A stretch of 64,000 nucleotides of DNA from Mesorhizobium sp. M9A.F.Ca.ET.002.03.1.2. GTDB lineage: Bacteria > Pseudomonadota > Alphaproteobacteria > Rhizobiales > Rhizobiaceae. Shown here one piece after another: positions 17,780-27,294 of the stretch; position 1 is the stretch's first letter, and each line of letters starts with the position of its first letter. The stretch spans positions 1,915,001 through 1,979,000 of the forward strand of contig NZ_CP034443.1 of the NCBI RefSeq assembly GCF_003952365.1, given 5' to 3'. The notes beneath the pieces are model-generated. The model did not search any database and had not been told where the DNA came from. It saw only the letters and a program-made list of their open reading frames with translations. The position numbers and the translations under genes are program-made.

Positions 17780-18856
17780 TCAAGCGGCCTGGCAGGCGTC
17801 GAAGCTCTTCTTCAGCCGCTCGGCGTCGAGCTCGCGGCCGATGAAGACCAGCCGGCTCTCGTGCTTCTCGCCGTCCTTCCAGGCGCGCTGGTGGTCGCCC
17901 TCGATGATCATGTGCACGCCCTGGATGACGTAACGGTCGGCATCGCCCTTGAGCGCGATGATGCCCTTCAGCCTGAGGATGTTCGGGCCTTCCATCTGGG
18001 TGACCTTCTCGATCCACGGGAAGAACTTCTTCGGGTCCATCTCGCCACCGCGTAGCGACACCGACTGCACCGTCACGTCATGGATATCGGAAGGGTGCGC
18101 GGGATGATGGTGGTCATGCCCGTCGTGATCACGGTGATGATGGCCGTCATGGTCATGATGCTCGTGGTCATGATGATCATGATCGTCATGCGCCTCGAGG
18201 AAATGCGGATCGTTCTCCAGCGCCCGGGAAAGATCGAAGGCGCCGCGGTCCAGCACCTCGGACAACGCCAGGCCGGCGCGCGTGGTGCGATGGATCCTGG
18301 CCGCCGGGTTGATCGCGCGAATCGTCGCCTCGACCTTGCCCAGTTCCTCCGGCGTGACGAGATCGGCCTTGTTCAGCACGACGACATCGGCGAATGCGAT
18401 CTGGTCCTCGGCTTCGCGGGAATCCTTCAGCCGCAACGGCAGGTGCTTGGCGTCGACCAGCGCCACCACCGCGTCGAGCTTGGTCTTGGAGCGCACGTCG
18501 TCGTCCATGAAGAAGGTCTGCGCCACCGGCACCGGATCGGCCAGGCCGGTCGTCTCGACCACGATGGCGTCGAAGCGGCCCGGCCGGCGCATCAGCCCTT
18601 CGACGACGCGGATCAGGTCGCCGCGTACCGTGCAGCAGACGCAACCATTGTTCATCTCGTAGATTTCCTCGTCGGATTCCACGATCAGCTCGTTGTCGAT
18701 GCCGATCTCGCCGAATTCATTGACGATGACGGCATAGCGCTTGCCGTGGTTTTCCGAAAGGATGCGGTTGAGCAGCGTCGTCTTGCCGGCGCCGAGATAG
18801 CCGGTGAGAACGGTTACGGGAATCTGCGTCAGTGCGTCGCTTGTGGCATTGCTCAT
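17780..18856 (-). CDS. COG0523 (CobW/ZNG-type) GTPase metallochaperone with histidine-rich loop
   Basis: This G3E-family GTPase of 358 aa is expected to deliver a metal, most often zinc, to a client enzyme. Seen: Walker [12 protein letters not shown] (residues 19-29), NEFGEIGID, the metal site GCVCC (71-75), [13 protein letters not shown] (162-166), a histidine/aspartate-rich stretch at 223-254 and a C-terminal CobW_C domain. The start ATG 18856 has GAGG just upstream; the open frame runs further but without a site. No clear Zur box is visible in the upstream region. The metal is inferred from the family. Confidence 0.93.
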   Translation of the reverse strand: MSNATSDALTQIPVTVLTGYLGAGKTTLLNRILSENHGKRYAVIVNEFGEIGIDNELIVESDEEIYEMNNGCVCCTVRGDLIRVVEGLMRRPGRFDAIVVETTGLADPVPVAQTFFMDDDVRSKTKLDAVVALVDAKHLPLRLKDSREAEDQIAFADVVVLNKADLVTPEELGKVEATIRAINPAARIHRTTRAGLALSEVLDRGAFDLSRALENDPHFLEAHDDHDHHDHEHHDHDGHHHRDHDGHDHHHPAHPSDIHDVTVQSVSLRGGEMDPKKFFPWIEKVTQMEGPNILRLKGIIALKGDADRYVIQGVHMIIEGDHQRAWKDGEKHESRLVFIGRELDAERLKKSFDACQAA

Positions 18857-19046
18857 GTTTGGCCTCGAAAAGGATTGTTGGCTCCATATAGGATGTGCGC
18901 CGTGCTTTTGCACGCGGCAAACCCGATGGGCCAAAACAGGTCGCCTACAGGTCGCCAACATTGCCGAACTTTCATTGGCGCCGGCTGGTCTCACTGCCTA
19001 GATAGGAACAAGGCAGCTTGCTCGAAAGAACCAGAAGAGGCGCCGG

Positions 19047-19778
19047 ATGTCCGACAAACCGTCCTCCTTGCCGTTGAGCCGGCGTCAGGCGCTCGGCTTT
19101 ATCGCCGTAACCGCCAGCGGCGGCGTCTTTCTGCCGGGTATCGCGCTGGGCGAGCAGGCTTCGCCCTATGCGGGGCTTGACCTGTTCGGCGATGGCGCCG
19201 GTGTCTGCGCCATCACGCCGGAAGTGACCGAGGGGCCGTTCTATTTCGATCCGAAGCTGGAACGTGCCGATGTCACCGAAGGCAAAGCGGGCATTGCCCT
19301 GAATGTGCGGCTGCAGGTGGTCGACGCGGCCTGCCGGCCGCTCGCCGGTGCGCGCGTCGACATCTGGCATTGTGACGCGCAAGGGCATTATTCGGGCTAT
19401 CCGGGACAGGGCGACGGCCAGGACGTGGACACCTCCGGCGAAAGTTTTCTGCGCGGCTGGCAGAGGACGGACGACGCCGGCATCGTTTCCTTCGCCACCA
19501 TCTATCCCGGCTGGTATCGCGGCCGCACCACACATATCCACTTCAAGGTCTTCCCCGATGACAATTCCGTGATGACGGGCCAGATGTTTTTCCCGGACAG
19601 CCTGAGCGAGCAGATATTCACAACCGTCGCACCCTACACCGACCGGTCCGGCAGGCGGGATACGCTGAACGCCAGGGACGGTATCGCGCAGCGCGCCGGG
19701 CCGTTGTCCCAGGCGGCGCTGCGCGAGGTGGCGGACGCCTACCAAGCCTTGATGATCGTCGCTGTGAAGGCTGATTGA
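19047..19778 (+). CDS. Intradiol ring-cleavage dioxygenase-like protein, exported
   Basis: This protocatechuate/catechol 1,2-dioxygenase fold protein of 243 aa is probably iron(III)-dependent. It begins with a twin-arginine type leader (SRRQALGF then a hydrophobic stretch), so it probably acts in the periplasm, unlike the usual cytoplasmic enzymes. Candidate iron ligands: Tyr115 or Tyr118 in HYSGY, Tyr157 in GWYRGR, and His163/His165 in TTHIHF. No aromatic degradation genes are adjacent. Such exported forms are widespread in rhizobia with unknown substrates. It is divergent from the COG0523 gene. Confidence 0.88.
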   Translation: MSDKPSSLPLSRRQALGFIAVTASGGVFLPGIALGEQASPYAGLDLFGDGAGVCAITPEVTEGPFYFDPKLERADVTEGKAGIALNVRLQVVDAACRPLAGARVDIWHCDAQGHYSGYPGQGDGQDVDTSGESFLRGWQRTDDAGIVSFATIYPGWYRGRTTHIHFKVFPDDNSVMTGQMFFPDSLSEQIFTTVAPYTDRSGRRDTLNARDGIAQRAGPLSQAALREVADAYQALMIVAVKAD

Positions 19779-19958
19779 GCCGCACCGAAAAAGTCCTTTG
19801 TCATCTAACTGAAATAAACATCTGGCATTAGCCACGGCGGACATCGCATTGCTTGCCGGCAAAGCTGTTTTGCAAAGCCGGATCTTTTTGATCGTCGATT
19901 GCCAATCGGGCGGCCGCCTCTATGCTGTCCGCACCGGTTCGGCCGAGAAGGGGTCACC

Positions 19959-20429
19959 ATGGCCAAGGCGGACAAGACTGCGACAATAAGCCGGCTGCAT
20001 TCGGCGGCGCGGCTGGCACGTACGGCACTCGCGGCGCGGCTTCTGGCGCACGGATTCTACGCCGGCCAGGACCAGATCATGCTGGCGCTCGACCGTGAGG
20101 ACGGCCAGACGCCCGGCAATCTTGCCGGCCGCCTCGGTGTTCGCCCGCCGACCATCACCAAGACCATCAACCGGCTGCAGGCGCAGGGCTTCCTGGAAAA
20201 ACGCGCCTCTGCGGCCGATGCCCGCCAGGCCCATATCTTCCTCACCGACACCGGCCGCGACATCATTCACGCCATCGAGAAATCGGTGAAGAAGACCGAG
20301 AAACAGGCGCTGAAGGGTCTCGACAAAAAGGACCAGAAGGCGCTGTTCAAGCTGCTCGCCCGCGTCGAGGCGAATCTCTCGAACGGGGAGATGGTTCTCA
20401 TCGATGATGAGATCGACGCCGACGAATGA
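19959..20429 (+). CDS. MarR-family transcriptional regulator
   Basis: This 156-aa winged-helix regulator starts at ATG 19959 (MAKADKTATIS). Seen: the recognition helix region GNLAGRLGVRPPTITKTINRLQAQGFLEKRASAADARQAHIFLT. A lysine-rich segment (KKTEKQALKGLDKKDQKAL) and an acidic tail ending IDDEIDADE follow. It is a lone gene between the dioxygenase and a convergent AraC gene. No operator is obvious in the 180 bp upstream. The target is unknown. Confidence 0.88.
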   Translation: MAKADKTATISRLHSAARLARTALAARLLAHGFYAGQDQIMLALDREDGQTPGNLAGRLGVRPPTITKTINRLQAQGFLEKRASAADARQAHIFLTDTGRDIIHAIEKSVKKTEKQALKGLDKKDQKALFKLLARVEANLSNGEMVLIDDEIDADE

Positions 20430-20445
20430 TCCGTGGCTGACGCCA

Positions 20446-21336
20446 TCAGGCAGCTGCTACTGACGACCCATGGATCAATGCCGACCAGCGGCCCGGCGTG
20501 ACGCCGAACGCCTTCTTGAAGTGCCTGATGAAATGGCTTTGGTCGCTGAAGCCGGCCGCTATCGCGATCTGCGCCAGTGGCTCGCTCGCTTCGATCATCC
20601 GGCGAGCTCGTTGAAGCCGGCGCATCAAGAGAAAGCGATGCGGGCTGGTGGAGAAGGCGGCACGGAAATGCCGCGATAGGGCGTAGCGATCCAGCCCGGT
20701 GATTGCCTCCAACTCCTCGGAACGGACGATACGGAACGCATTTTCTTGGAGATAGTCGCGCGCCAGGCTGGCTGCCCGCCATGCTGTCCTTGGGATCGGT
20801 CTTGCCGGCAGGCCCGCGTGCCGTACCAGGCTTTGCATCAGTTGCGCAATGAAGTCGGCGACAAAGAGTTCGTCCAGCTTCTGGTCCAACGGCCCCAGTG
20901 CCGAAAGCAGCCTCGTGCGAAAGACGGGGTCGGTCACCACGGCATCCCTGACGAAGGGCAGCGATGCGCCTATCGTACCGAGGCAGTCGATCACAAGGGA
21001 CGGCTCCAGGTAGAGCATCCTGTAACGCAAGCCGTCTTCGGTGCCGGCGCCCCCGTCATGCAATTCGTCGGGATGGAGCACGATGATCTGACCGGGCAGG
21101 CTGTGATGCGTCGCGCCGCGATAACGGAAGCTCTGTACGCCATGCAGCGTCACGCCGATGGCGTAGGTGTCGTGGCGATGGAGATCGAAGGCGCTGCCGT
21201 GGAACCGTGCCTCGATACGCTCCATGCCGACGCAATCGGGAGCCGAGACGACGCAGTTTTCAGCCACGTCAACGCACAAACGTCCAAGACCCTGAAAGGC
21301 CTCGCCATCTAGACCGTGCGACATCGCTTCATTCAC
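20446..21336 (-). CDS. AraC-family transcriptional regulator
   Basis: At 296 aa it has an N-terminal cupin sensor domain (FDLHRHDTYAIGVTLHGVQSF) and a C-terminal double helix-turn-helix (LEAITGLDRYALSRHFRAAF and IAIAAGFSDQSHFIRHFKKAFGVTPGRW). The start ATG 21336 has CGAGG upstream. It is divergent from the DUF2000/EamA genes with only 23 bp between starts, so it probably regulates them and the promoters must overlap the coding ends. The ligand is unknown. Confidence 0.92.
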   Translation of the reverse strand: MNEAMSHGLDGEAFQGLGRLCVDVAENCVVSAPDCVGMERIEARFHGSAFDLHRHDTYAIGVTLHGVQSFRYRGATHHSLPGQIIVLHPDELHDGGAGTEDGLRYRMLYLEPSLVIDCLGTIGASLPFVRDAVVTDPVFRTRLLSALGPLDQKLDELFVADFIAQLMQSLVRHAGLPARPIPRTAWRAASLARDYLQENAFRIVRSEELEAITGLDRYALSRHFRAAFSTSPHRFLLMRRLQRARRMIEASEPLAQIAIAAGFSDQSHFIRHFKKAFGVTPGRWSALIHGSSVAAA

Positions 21337-21359
21337 AAACCTCGAATGGTAAATGTCTC

Positions 21360-21767
21360 ATGTTCGACACGAAATTTGCAATCGTGCTGCAAGACGACCT
21401 TCCCGTCTGGCAAAAGCTCAATGTCACCGCCTTCCTGACCAGTGGCATCGTAGCACAATATGCCGACATCATCGGCGAACCCTATCGCGACCGTGCGGGC
21501 AACGTCTACAATCCGCTCTCGGTCCAGCCGGTCATTGTGCTTTCGGCCGACCGCCCGACGCTCAGTGCGATCCACCGGCGGGCGCTGGAGCGCGGTGTGA
21601 CAACCTCGCTCTACGTCGACGAAATGTTTTCGACCGGCCACGACGCGGCGAACCGCGCCGTCTTTGCCGAATTCGCACCCGATGACGCCAAAGTCGTCGG
21701 CATCGCGCTGCGCGCCGAAAAGAAGCTTGTCGACAAGATCACCAAGGGCGCCCGCATGCATCCCTGA
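21360..21767 (+). CDS. DUF2000-family protein
   Basis: This 135-aa cytoplasmic protein is of the DUF2000 family. The N-terminal segment KFAIVLQDDLPVWQKLNVTAFLTSGI and the later LSADRPTLSAIHRRAL are typical. The function of the family is not established. It starts at ATG 21360, only 23 bp from the divergent AraC gene, and precedes an EamA exporter. AraC-DUF2000-EamA groupings suggest a role tied to a small exported amine or amino acid, but this is inference from position. Confidence 0.82.
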   Translation: MFDTKFAIVLQDDLPVWQKLNVTAFLTSGIVAQYADIIGEPYRDRAGNVYNPLSVQPVIVLSADRPTLSAIHRRALERGVTTSLYVDEMFSTGHDAANRAVFAEFAPDDAKVVGIALRAEKKLVDKITKGARMHP

Positions 21768-21815
21768 GCCTGTTGGCGGGCTCTTGGTGTCCAGTCTCTT
21801 TTGGCTTGCCGGCAG

Positions 21816-22811
21816 ATGACAAATGCCTCAAAGGTTGGGCTCTGTCCTGCTTCCCCATCCGGCCTGAAATTGAGTGCTCCCCCAAGACAAGACGAAAGCG
21901 CGACGCCTCCGGCGGCGATGCTTTGCATGCTTTCCGTCTATGTGTTTTTCACCTTCCTCGACACCAGCAGCAAATATCTTGTCCTGGCCGGCGTCTCGGC
22001 GCTGATCGTCGCTTGGGCTCGCTTTGCCGTCCATGTCGTGCTTGTCGGTATCTTCCTGCGCGGATGGCGCGAGCCGGCGCGGTTTCGCGCCAGCAATCTG
22101 CCGGCCCATATCCTGCGCGGCGCCTTCCTGTTCGGATCGACCATTTGCAACGTCATGGCGCTGCGGACTTTGCAACTGGCCGAAACCACTTCGATCTATT
22201 TCTTCGCGCCGATGGTGATCACGGCACTTGCCGGTCCGCTGCTCGGCGAATGGGCGGGCTGGCGGCGCTGGCTTGCGATCCTGAGCGGCTTCGTCGGCGT
22301 TCTCATCATCACCCGGCCGGGCGTCGGCGTCTTTGGCATCGGCCATCTCTTCGCGCTCGGCTCGATGCTGTCGAACTGTCTCTACGTCATCATGACGCGT
22401 CGCATGTCGGCGACGGAGACTTCCGAGAGCCTCATCCTCTTTTCGGCACTGGCGCCCGCCGTGCTGCTCCTGCCCATGCTGCCGTTCTCGCTTTCTCTGC
22501 CGCAGGATGGCTGGCACTGGTTCATCCTGCTGATGCTTGGCGTCTTCGGCGCCATCGGCCACTGGCTCCTGGTACAGGCCTATCGGCTTGCGACCACCAC
22601 GGCGCTGGCTCCCTACCCCTACTCGCAGATGATCTGGATGATCATTGCCGGGTGGCTGGTCTTCAACCAGTTTCCCGACCGCTGGACGCTCGTCGGCGCG
22701 GCCGTCATCGTCGCCAGCGGCCTTTATATCGTCCATCGCGAGCACCGGCTGCGCGTGCGCAACCGCGCGGCCCTCGATGTCGAGATGGAAGCGCTGGCAA
22801 AAAAACTTTGA
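21816..22811 (+). CDS. EamA/DMT-family transporter
   Basis: This inner-membrane drug/metabolite transporter of 331 aa has ten hydrophobic segments and two EamA repeats. Typical segments are ILRGAFLFGSTICNVMALRTLQLAETTSIYFFAPMVITAL and GHWLLVQAYRLATTTALAPYPYSQMIW. I chose ATG 21816; a TTG at 21801 is open too. It follows DUF2000 by 48 bp and probably shares its transcript. Members export amino acids, nucleobases or metabolites; the substrate is not visible. Confidence 0.9.
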   Translation: MTNASKVGLCPASPSGLKLSAPPRQDESATPPAAMLCMLSVYVFFTFLDTSSKYLVLAGVSALIVAWARFAVHVVLVGIFLRGWREPARFRASNLPAHILRGAFLFGSTICNVMALRTLQLAETTSIYFFAPMVITALAGPLLGEWAGWRRWLAILSGFVGVLIITRPGVGVFGIGHLFALGSMLSNCLYVIMTRRMSATETSESLILFSALAPAVLLLPMLPFSLSLPQDGWHWFILLMLGVFGAIGHWLLVQAYRLATTTALAPYPYSQMIWMIIAGWLVFNQFPDRWTLVGAAVIVASGLYIVHREHRLRVRNRAALDVEMEALAKKL

Positions 22812-22851
22812 TTTGTCCCGGAAGGGTGGCATAAGGCCGCGTTTAAACTGT

Positions 22852-22927
22852 TTAGATCATGATCCCGAACCGAAGGTCCGCGTCAGCGAAAAGTGGAATC
22901 CGTTTTTCGCTGGAGATCATGGATCAG
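22852..22927. repeat. Rhizobial-type palindromic repeat upstream of the LacI gene
   Basis: AGCGAAAA and TTTTTCGCT form an inner inverted repeat around GTGGAATCCG. The outer arms GATCATGATCC and GGAGATCATGGATC are also inverted. The pattern matches mosaic intergenic elements (RIME-like) common in Rhizobiales. A GTG codon inside it (22893) opens the LacI reading frame. Confidence 0.7.
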
Positions 22928-22955
22928 CTCTAGATCGTCGGGGGAGCGCAAGGCG

Positions 22956-23978
22956 CTGGCACAGAAGATCAAGCTTTCGACGATCGCGGATGCGCTCGGC
23001 GTGTCCACGGCCACGGTTTCGCTGGCCCTGCGCGACAGTCCGCTGGTCGCCGGAACCACCCGCGACCGCATCAAGGAACATGCCCGCGCCATCGGCTACA
23101 TCTACAATCGCCGCGCCGCCAGCCTGCGCACCTCACGTTCGGGCATCGTTGGCGTCGTCGTCCACGACATCATGAACCCTTTCTTTGCCGAGATACTGCG
23201 TTCGATCGAAAGCGAGCTCGACCGCAGCCGACAGACCTTCATCCTCTCGAACCATTACGACCAGCTCGAAAAGCAGCGCACCTTCATCGACACGCTGCTG
23301 CAGCTCGGCGCCGACGGCGTCATCATGTCGCCGGCCATTGGCACGCCGCCCGAAGACATACTGATGGCCGAGGAAAACGGCCTGCCGGCGGTGCTGATCG
23401 CACGCACCGTCGAAGGCGCCGACGTCCCCGTTTTTCGCGGCGACGACGCCTACGGCACCGGGCTCGCCACCAACCACCTGATCTCGCTCGGCCACAAGCG
23501 CATCGCCATGGTCGGCGGCACCGACCAGACCTCGACCGGCCGCGACCGCTACCAAGGCTATGTCAATGCCATGGAGACGGCCGGGCTGGAGGTCAGGCCG
23601 TCCTGGCGCATTGCCGGCCCGCGCACCAAGCAGGCCGGTTTCGAAGCCGCCGGGCAGTTCCTGGCGCTGAAGGACAAGCCGACCGCGGCCTGCTGCTGGA
23701 ACGACCTCGTCGCCATCGGCCTGATGAACGGCATTGCGCGCGCCGGCCTGTTGCCAGGCATTGACATCTCCGTCACCGGCTATGACGATCTCGAGGAGGC
23801 GGCGATCGCTACGCCGGCGTTGACCACCGTCTGGAACGGCCAGCGCGAGGTCGGCCGCCGGGCCGCCAGCGCACTGCTCGACAAGCTCAACGGGCAGATG
23901 GTGCGACCGTCGCAGGAACTTATCAAGCCGGAACTGCATGTGCGCCAGTCGACCGGCAAACCAGTGGAACGTGCATGA
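22956..23978 (+). CDS. LacI-family transcriptional regulator
   Basis: This LacI/GalR repressor has the N-terminal helix-turn-helix KLSTIADALGVSTATVSLALRDSPLVAG and the periplasmic-binding-protein-like sensor domain (MNPFFAEILRSIE, TGYDDLEEAAIATPALTTV). The start is uncertain: no ATG is in frame. A CTG at 22956 (LAQKIKLST) has GGGGAG nine bases upstream and gives a natural N terminus. The GTG at 22893 lies inside a repeat and adds 21 unlikely residues. The gene is coupled by a 4-bp overlap to a 2-hydroxyacid dehydrogenase that it probably controls. Confidence 0.9.
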   Translation: MAQKIKLSTIADALGVSTATVSLALRDSPLVAGTTRDRIKEHARAIGYIYNRRAASLRTSRSGIVGVVVHDIMNPFFAEILRSIESELDRSRQTFILSNHYDQLEKQRTFIDTLLQLGADGVIMSPAIGTPPEDILMAEENGLPAVLIARTVEGADVPVFRGDDAYGTGLATNHLISLGHKRIAMVGGTDQTSTGRDRYQGYVNAMETAGLEVRPSWRIAGPRTKQAGFEAAGQFLALKDKPTAACCWNDLVAIGLMNGIARAGLLPGIDISVTGYDDLEEAAIATPALTTVWNGQREVGRRAASALLDKLNGQMVRPSQELIKPELHVRQSTGKPVERA

Positions 23979-24958
23979 CAAAAGCCGAACAGCAGCAAGC
24001 AGTCGCCATTCTGGTGGCGGGCCAGTTCAACGATCATGCGGTCAGCCGCATCGACCGGACGTTCAGTCGCGTGTGGATCGAACGGCCTGATGCGTCGCAG
24101 GTCACCGACGAGCTGCGCCGCACGGTGCGCGGCATTGCCGCCTTCGGAAGTGTCGGCGCAGCGCTCATCGATGCGCTGCCGAACCTTGAGATTATCGCCA
24201 ATTTCGGCGTCGGCTACGATTCGGTCGATGCCCGCCACGCGGCGCAGCGCGGCGTCATGGTCACCAACACGCCCGACGTGTTGACCGAGGAGGTCGCCGA
24301 CACGGCGATCGGGCTTCTGATCAACACCATCCGCGAGTTGCCGCGCGCCGAGACCTGGCTGCGCGACGGCAGTTGGGCGCGAAACGGCAATTATCCGCTA
24401 AGCCGGCTAACCTTGCGCGATCGCAGCATTGGCATTTTCGGCATGGGCCGCATCGGTCTCGCCATTGCCCGGCGGCTGGAGGCCTTCGGCCTGCCGATCG
24501 CCTATCACAACCGGCGCCGGGTCGAAGGCCTGTCCTACGACTATCACCAGACACTGAAAGGCCTTGCCGAGGCGGTCGATACGCTGATCTCGGTGGCGCC
24601 CGGCGGCGCCTCGACCGAAAAGGCGGTCAATGCCGAGATCTTGTCAGCCTTGGGCGCCAACGGCGTCTTCGTCAACATCGGCCGCGGCAGCACAGTGGAT
24701 GAGGCGGCACTTGCCGCAGCACTTGCCAACGGCACTATCGCCGCGGCCGGGCTCGACGTCTTCGCCAACGAGCCGAACGTGCCGCCGGCGCTGCTTGCCG
24801 CCCCCAACACCTCGCTTTTACCGCATGTCGGCTCGGCTTCGGAGCACACCCGCCGCGCCATGGCCGATCTGTGTGTCGACAATCTGGTTTCCTGGTTTTC
24901 GCAGGGAAAGGCGCTGACGCCGGTGCCGGAGACAGAAAAGATCAAGGCGCGGAGCTGA
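23975..24958 (+). CDS. D-isomer-specific 2-hydroxyacid dehydrogenase
   Basis: This 327-aa NAD(P)-dependent reductase of the glyoxylate/hydroxypyruvate reductase group has the Rossmann motif GMGRIG and NRRRVEG, where the arginines suggest NADPH. The catalytic triad is visible as Arg in NIGRGSTVDE, Glu in DVFANEP and His in LLPHVGSAS. The start ATG overlaps the LacI stop by 4 bp. The pair looks like a self-contained regulated enzyme. Candidate substrates are hydroxypyruvate or glyoxylate, which would link to the glycerate kinase at 10 kb (inference). Confidence 0.92.
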   Translation: MTKAEQQQAVAILVAGQFNDHAVSRIDRTFSRVWIERPDASQVTDELRRTVRGIAAFGSVGAALIDALPNLEIIANFGVGYDSVDARHAAQRGVMVTNTPDVLTEEVADTAIGLLINTIRELPRAETWLRDGSWARNGNYPLSRLTLRDRSIGIFGMGRIGLAIARRLEAFGLPIAYHNRRRVEGLSYDYHQTLKGLAEAVDTLISVAPGGASTEKAVNAEILSALGANGVFVNIGRGSTVDEAALAAALANGTIAAAGLDVFANEPNVPPALLAAPNTSLLPHVGSASEHTRRAMADLCVDNLVSWFSQGKALTPVPETEKIKARS

Positions 24959-25077
24959 GCGGCGCTCTGCGCGAACGGCATCGACCCGATCGTCACTTTC
25001 GCCATCGCCGACGACGAGGGCCATGAATCCTACGTGCCGGTCCTGCCGCTGTTGCCACCGGCGGTCACCAATCCTTG
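24959..25077 (+). pseudogene. C-terminal gene remnant in the frame of the upstream dehydrogenase
   Basis: Directly after the TGA of the dehydrogenase, in the same frame, about 39 codons read on to a second stop (ANGIDPIVTFAIADDEGHES, then a proline-rich end). Third positions are strongly G/C, as in the neighbouring genes. There is no start codon or ribosome-binding site. It looks like the tail of a gene whose front has been deleted. I do not recognise the family. Confidence 0.4.
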
Positions 25078-25092
25078 AACTCTCGACCTTGA

Positions 25093-25884
25093 TTACTCAG
25101 CGGCGGCGCGCGCGCCGGATTTCGCCGCCGCGTGGAGGCGCACCGCGTCGCCGAAGGCGCGGAATATCCTTGCCGAGACGCTGTCCGACTTGACCCAGTA
25201 TTCGGGATGCCACTGAACGCCGACGGCGAAGGCGTGGGCATCGCGCACCGAGACAGCCTCGACCGTGCCGTCGGCGGCGACCGCCTCTATTTGCAGCTTC
25301 GGACCGAGCCCGTCGATCGCCTGGCGATGCACCGAGTTGACCATGATGTCGCCCGCTCCGAACACGCCGGCGAGGCAGCTTCCGGGCTTGATCGAAACGG
25401 TCTGACGGATGGCGAAGCGTTCGTCCTGATTGTCGCTTGCAGGCGCGCGGTGGTCCAGCGACCCCTCGCGCTCGTGGATTTCAGCAGCCAGCGTGCCGCC
25501 CAGCGCCACATTCATCTCCTGGATGCCGCGGCAGATGGCGAGCAGCGGCACGCCGCGCTCCACCGCCTTGCGGATCAGCGGCAGTGTGGTGGCGTCGCGG
25601 GCAGGGTCGTAAGGGCCGTTGGCCTCGCTGGCATCGCCGCCATAGAGCGAGGGATGCACATTGGACTTCGAGCCGGTGACCATGACGCCGTCGACGGAGG
25701 AAAGCAATTCGTCGAAATCGAGCCGGTCGCCGAAGGACGGCACCAGCACTGGGAATACGCCGGCGCCCGAAAGCGCCGCCTCCAGATATTGCTGCGGAGC
25801 GGCATGCCAGGTGTAGTTGTCGAACTGGCGGACGTCGGTTGAGATGGCGACGAGCGGCTGGTGCATTTTGGATACGGGTTCCAT
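25093..25884 (-). CDS. Class I glutamine amidotransferase-like hydrolase (peptidase C26)
   Basis: This gamma-glutamyl hydrolase-type enzyme of 263 aa is related to gamma-glutamyl-GABA hydrolase. Seen: the nucleophile elbow LAICRGIQEMNVALGG with the catalytic Cys, GDIMVNSVHRQAID, and GVQWHPEYW with the catalytic His and Glu. I chose ATG 25884 (MEPVSKMHQ); 25866 and 25932 are alternatives. It could act with the glutamine-synthetase-like ligase at 12-13.5 kb in a gamma-glutamylated pathway, but the two are 11 kb apart. It is divergent from the TRAP binding protein. Confidence 0.9.
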   Translation of the reverse strand: MEPVSKMHQPLVAISTDVRQFDNYTWHAAPQQYLEAALSGAGVFPVLVPSFGDRLDFDELLSSVDGVMVTGSKSNVHPSLYGGDASEANGPYDPARDATTLPLIRKAVERGVPLLAICRGIQEMNVALGGTLAAEIHEREGSLDHRAPASDNQDERFAIRQTVSIKPGSCLAGVFGAGDIMVNSVHRQAIDGLGPKLQIEAVAADGTVEAVSVRDAHAFAVGVQWHPEYWVKSDSVSARIFRAFGDAVRLHAAAKSGARAAAE

Positions 25885-26100
25885 TGGTGCTAAGGAATTA
25901 TTCTGCTTACAAAATAGGCGATCCGAAGACAACTTTCCATGACAAGTTTCAGCGTGTCGTGTGGGCCACGAATCCGCATTAGACTATAGTTGCATGACGT
26001 GCGCCTGATCCGGCTGCCGCGCTGGACTCGACTTCTTGCCTGTGTATTGTTCCCCCCAGCCGGCCTGGGCAGCGAGGATTCCCGAACGTCGGTCTGTTGA

Positions 26101-27228
<1,128 letters not shown>

Positions 27229-27243
27229 ACCTGAGACAGCTCT

Positions 27244-27274
27244 GGTGCCACGCGTTCTTCGGAAGCGTGGCACC
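27244..27274. terminator. Strong hairpin between convergent TRAP binding protein and dehydrogenase genes
   Basis: GGTGCCACGC at 27244-27253 pairs perfectly with GCGTGGCACC at 27265-27274 around an 11-nt loop. It lies in the 66-bp gap between two convergent stop codons. There is no clear U tract on either strand, so it may act as a stability hairpin more than a classic terminator. Confidence 0.7.
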
Positions 27275-27294
27275 GCAACATTTCGATTTGCCGA

